From CAYWNK01 sp964459495 (GTDB lineage Bacteria; Planctomycetota; UBA1135; GCA-002686595), in contig CAYWNK010000001.1 in NCBI GenBank assembly GCA_964459495.1, positions 1 to 64,000 of the forward strand: DNA of 64,000 bases, in the 5' to 3' direction. A program made the position numbers and the translations under genes. Shown piece by piece: positions 61,795-64,000 of this stretch. The notes under the pieces were generated by a model. It saw only the letters and a program-made list of their open reading frames with translations. It had not been told where the DNA came from and did no database searches. The stretch's first letter is position 1; every line of letters starts with the position of its first letter.

Positions 61795-63309
61795 GTGCCC
61801 TCACTCTCCCCTCTCGCCTGGGTCTATGCAGCCTCGCTGCTGGTTCTCTGCCTGTACGGCTTCCACCGCCTGACCCATCTGTGGGCCCTGCGCGGGGCGC
61901 ATCCCTGGACGGGTCCCGAAGCCCGGACTGACGCGCGGGTGCTGGTGCAGCTGCCCCTGTACAACGAGCGCGCCGTGGCCGAGCGGGTGATCAGGGCGGC
62001 GGCTGCCCTGGACTGGCCCGCCGAGTGCCTGCACATTCAGGTTCTCGACGACTCGACGGACGGGACCCGAGCGCTGGTGGATCGTGAGGTCCGACGGCAA
62101 CAAGGGCTCGGTGTGTCGATTGAGGTGCTGCGACGCACGGATCGCGGAGGCTTTAAGGCGGGCGCCCTGGCGGCAGGCCTCAAGGTCAGCGACCAAGAGT
62201 TCATCGCGGTGTTCGACGCTGATTTCCTGCCGCGGCCGAGCTTCCTGCGCGAGACCCTAGGTGCGTTCGCCGATCCCGATGTGGGGATGGTGCAGGCTCG
62301 CTGGCACCACAACAACCGGGACGAGAGCCTGTTTACCCGGGCGCAAGCGACGCTGCTCGACGGGCACTTTGTGATCGAGCACCAGGCCCGCTACGCGTCG
62401 GGCCACTGCTTCAACTTCAACGGTACCGCTGGCGTCTGGCGCCGCGCGGCGATCGGGGACGGGGGGGGCTGGACCGGCGATACCTTGACCGAGGACCTGG
62501 ACCTGTCCTACCGGGCGCAGCTCGCGGGCTGGCGCTTCGTCTACGCCTGGGGGGTGACGGCGCCTGCGGAGCTGCCGGCGGACGCGGCGGCGTTCTTGGC
62601 TCAGCAGGCGCGCTGGGCCCGTGGCAGCGTTCAGGTCTTGCGCAAACTCGGCGGGCCGATCGCACGCTCGAGCTTCTCGCTGTCGAAAAAGATGGAGGCG
62701 TTCTCCCACCTGGCAGGCAACGCAGGCCAGCCCTGCCTTCTCGTGCTTTGCTTGACCCTACCTTTCGTGATCCACGAGCGTTCGGCCATGCTCGGTCCGC
62801 TGCACGCCGCGGCGTTCCTGCTTTGCACGGTGGCGGTGCTTGCGTTCTACGACGCGTCCCAGCGTTTGGTCGGCCGGCCGCTGCGCAAGCGCATCGTCGA
62901 CATCTTTGCGGCCATGGCCCTGGGCATCGGTATGTGCGTTCGCCAGTCGCGCGCCGTACTGCTCGGGATGTTGGGCTCGACCGGGACCTTCGAGCGTACA
63001 CCCAAGCGAGGCGACGCCGCCGATACGCCGTACCGCTCCAGGCTGGCGGGTTCAGGCTGGATTGAAGCGTCCCTGGCGCTGCTCTACGTAGGTACGGCCG
63101 CGCGCATGGCGTGGCTGGGATCGCTGGGCTCGATTCCGTTCCTCGGGCTCTTTGCCTGGGGTTTCGGCTGGGTGGCGCTGCGCACGATCCGGGAGGCTCG
63201 GGTGTCCCAAAACTCTGAACTTGTGCCGTTTGCTCCGGTCGCTGAAACCGAGACGGTGCAGGCGGCACCCGCTGCGCCGCGGGCGGACGAGCCAGTGGGG
63301 TCGAAGTAG
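61795..63309 (+). CDS. Membrane glycosyltransferase, GT2 (cellulose synthase / mannan synthase-like)
   Basis: 504 residues from GTG 61795. An N-terminal membrane helix (LAWVYAASLLVLCLYGF) precedes the GT-A domain. Catalytic motifs are VLVQLPLYNERAVAERVI, the DD pair at residues 85-86 (VLDDSTDG), DAD at 141-143 (AVFDADFLPRP), TEDLDLSYRA, and Q270-QAR273-W274 (QxxRW). The last third has several membrane helices (LLVLCLTLPFVIH, FLLCTVAVLAFY, FAAMALGIGMC). This is a processive-type beta-glycosyltransferase that polymerises and extrudes a polysaccharide. Donor sugar is not given by the motifs. A short basic C-terminus follows. Confidence 0.9.
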   Translation: MPSLSPLAWVYAASLLVLCLYGFHRLTHLWALRGAHPWTGPEARTDARVLVQLPLYNERAVAERVIRAAAALDWPAECLHIQVLDDSTDGTRALVDREVRRQQGLGVSIEVLRRTDRGGFKAGALAAGLKVSDQEFIAVFDADFLPRPSFLRETLGAFADPDVGMVQARWHHNNRDESLFTRAQATLLDGHFVIEHQARYASGHCFNFNGTAGVWRRAAIGDGGGWTGDTLTEDLDLSYRAQLAGWRFVYAWGVTAPAELPADAAAFLAQQARWARGSVQVLRKLGGPIARSSFSLSKKMEAFSHLAGNAGQPCLLVLCLTLPFVIHERSAMLGPLHAAAFLLCTVAVLAFYDASQRLVGRPLRKRIVDIFAAMALGIGMCVRQSRAVLLGMLGSTGTFERTPKRGDAADTPYRSRLAGSGWIEASLALLYVGTAARMAWLGSLGSIPFLGLFAWGFGWVALRTIREARVSQNSELVPFAPVAETETVQAAPAAPRADEPVGSK

Positions 63310-63509
63310 GCCACCGGCCCCAATTGACTCTGATCCCCCCCAGGGGGCGGTGGACGCAACATCGATTCGATGGGAGCGTCTTCCTACATCGAGAATCCGT
63401 GCCGCTATTGGGTCCTCAGCAGGGGGCCAGTGGACCATCTGAAGGGGACCCAAAGGGGTGCGGAGGCCCGTTGCGAAACCTGGCGGCATGTTTGGGTTAG
63501 TCTCTCTTC

Positions 63510-64000
63510 GTGAATCGACGTTACTCGCATCGTCTATTGGCGCTCGCATTGCTGGGGGCAGGTTTCCTGGCGGGACCAGCCCACAGCTCGCAAGTTCCCG
63601 CGGATACCCTGCTTGAGGAAACCGCCAGCTACCGAGCCTATTTGGAGCGCAATCCGTTCCACGAGCGCGTATTTGGCGACCTTTGCGAGCGGGCGGCGGA
63701 CCACGGCGGATTGGGGCCGCTGGTGGATCACTTCCGGGGACGACTGGAGGGCGATTCTAGCGACACGACGGCGCGCGTGCTGCTCACCCGGCTGCTGATG
63801 ATGCAGACCGAGTACGAAGCGGCCCTGGCTACGAGCGCTGGATTGGAAGCTGCGGGCGTCGAGGGCATGCTGCTCATTGGTGACCTGAAGCTGCGCGCGG
63901 GTGAGATCGAGCCTGCGGCCGAGCTCCTGGAGGCGGCGCTTGCTGCGGCAGAATCGAAGGACGAACGTGGGGTGGTGCTGCGACGCCTTTGCGGGGTGTT
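63510..64000 (+). CDS. Secreted helical-repeat protein (partial, runs off the window)
   Basis: GTG at 63510 opens a frame that stays open to the end of the window (163 codons). The first ~29 residues are a signal peptide (LLALALLGAGFLAGPAHS). The mature part is helical with a TPR-like rhythm: ERNPFHERVFGDLCERA, ARVLLTRLLMMQTEYEAALATSAGLEAAG, EPAAELLEAALAAAESKDERG. The 3' end lies outside, so the domain is truncated by the window and not by the gene. Confidence 0.7.
   Translation, partial: MNRRYSHRLLALALLGAGFLAGPAHSSQVPADTLLEETASYRAYLERNPFHERVFGDLCERAADHGGLGPLVDHFRGRLEGDSSDTTARVLLTRLLMMQTEYEAALATSAGLEAAGVEGMLLIGDLKLRAGEIEPAAELLEAALAAAESKDERGVVLRRLCGV

Overview
The window is about 64 kb of GC-rich bacterial DNA carrying the replication-initiation region of a chromosome. 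The organism is most likely a member of the Planctomycetota. The evidence is an adjacent DUF1552 / DUF1592-type (planctomycete cytochrome c) gene pair, many secreted proteins, alanine- and proline-rich low-complexity tails, and mostly weak or absent Shine-Dalgarno sequences. TGA is an ordinary stop codon in several genes here (for example the genes ending at 21659 and 41409). All family names come from reading motifs; no database search was run.

Layout. 1-6.6 kb: a secreted trypsin-like protease, a Tat-exported von Willebrand-type protein and an orphan MshEN (type II/IV secretion ATPase N-terminal) protein. 6.7-13 kb, minus strand: gyrB, dciA (DUF721), dnaN and dnaA, with a candidate oriC between dnaN and dnaA. 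13.7-17.9 kb, minus strand: cysteine desulfurase, bshA and parA, overlapping head to tail by 4 bp. 18.2-21.7 kb: an S9 peptidase and a secreted beta-helix protein. 21.8-22.5 kb: two small heavy-metal-associated (HMA) lipoprotein genes, each read through one in-frame TGA. 22.6-26.8 kb, minus strand: pyrF, bshC, bshB1 and a small membrane protein, which with bshA gives a complete bacillithiol pathway. 26.9-31.4 kb: an alginate-export-type porin, a methyl-accepting chemotaxis protein and a divergent radical SAM protein. 31.5-42.3 kb: lipoproteins, the DUF1552/DUF1592 pair, DUF502, hemW, a secreted protein and a sigma-70 factor. 42.5-48.1 kb: an HPr-domain fusion, a metallophosphoesterase, a membrane protein, parB, an 820-bp gene-free region with three parS sites and a perfect DnaA box, and a membrane-anchored cyclophilin. 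48.5-64 kb: secreted and housekeeping accessory genes (GspG-tailed protein, DUF72, ankyrin, DUF937, arylsulfotransferase-like, GH20, TerC, hydrolases, glycosyltransferase), a decayed gene, and a secreted protein that runs off the end.

The strongest discovery is the pair at 21834-22523. Two tandem lipoprotein HMA genes carry TGA at the same place, where the HMA motif GMTC has its first metal-binding cysteine. The codons on both sides are conserved at the protein level but differ synonymously. Each TGA is followed 21-25 nt later by a short hairpin with a G/U-bearing loop, as expected of a bacterial SECIS. I read them as a two-gene selenoprotein operon for extracytoplasmic metal binding.

The second theme is chromosome segregation. 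parA is near dnaA, but parB and its parS cluster lie about 28 kb away. One parS is the centre of a 36-bp perfect palindrome, and that gap also holds the only perfect DnaA box I found in the window. Other oddities are an HPr domain on a 330-residue helical partner, a long disordered N-terminus on DnaA and a long Pro/Ala/Glu tail on ParA.
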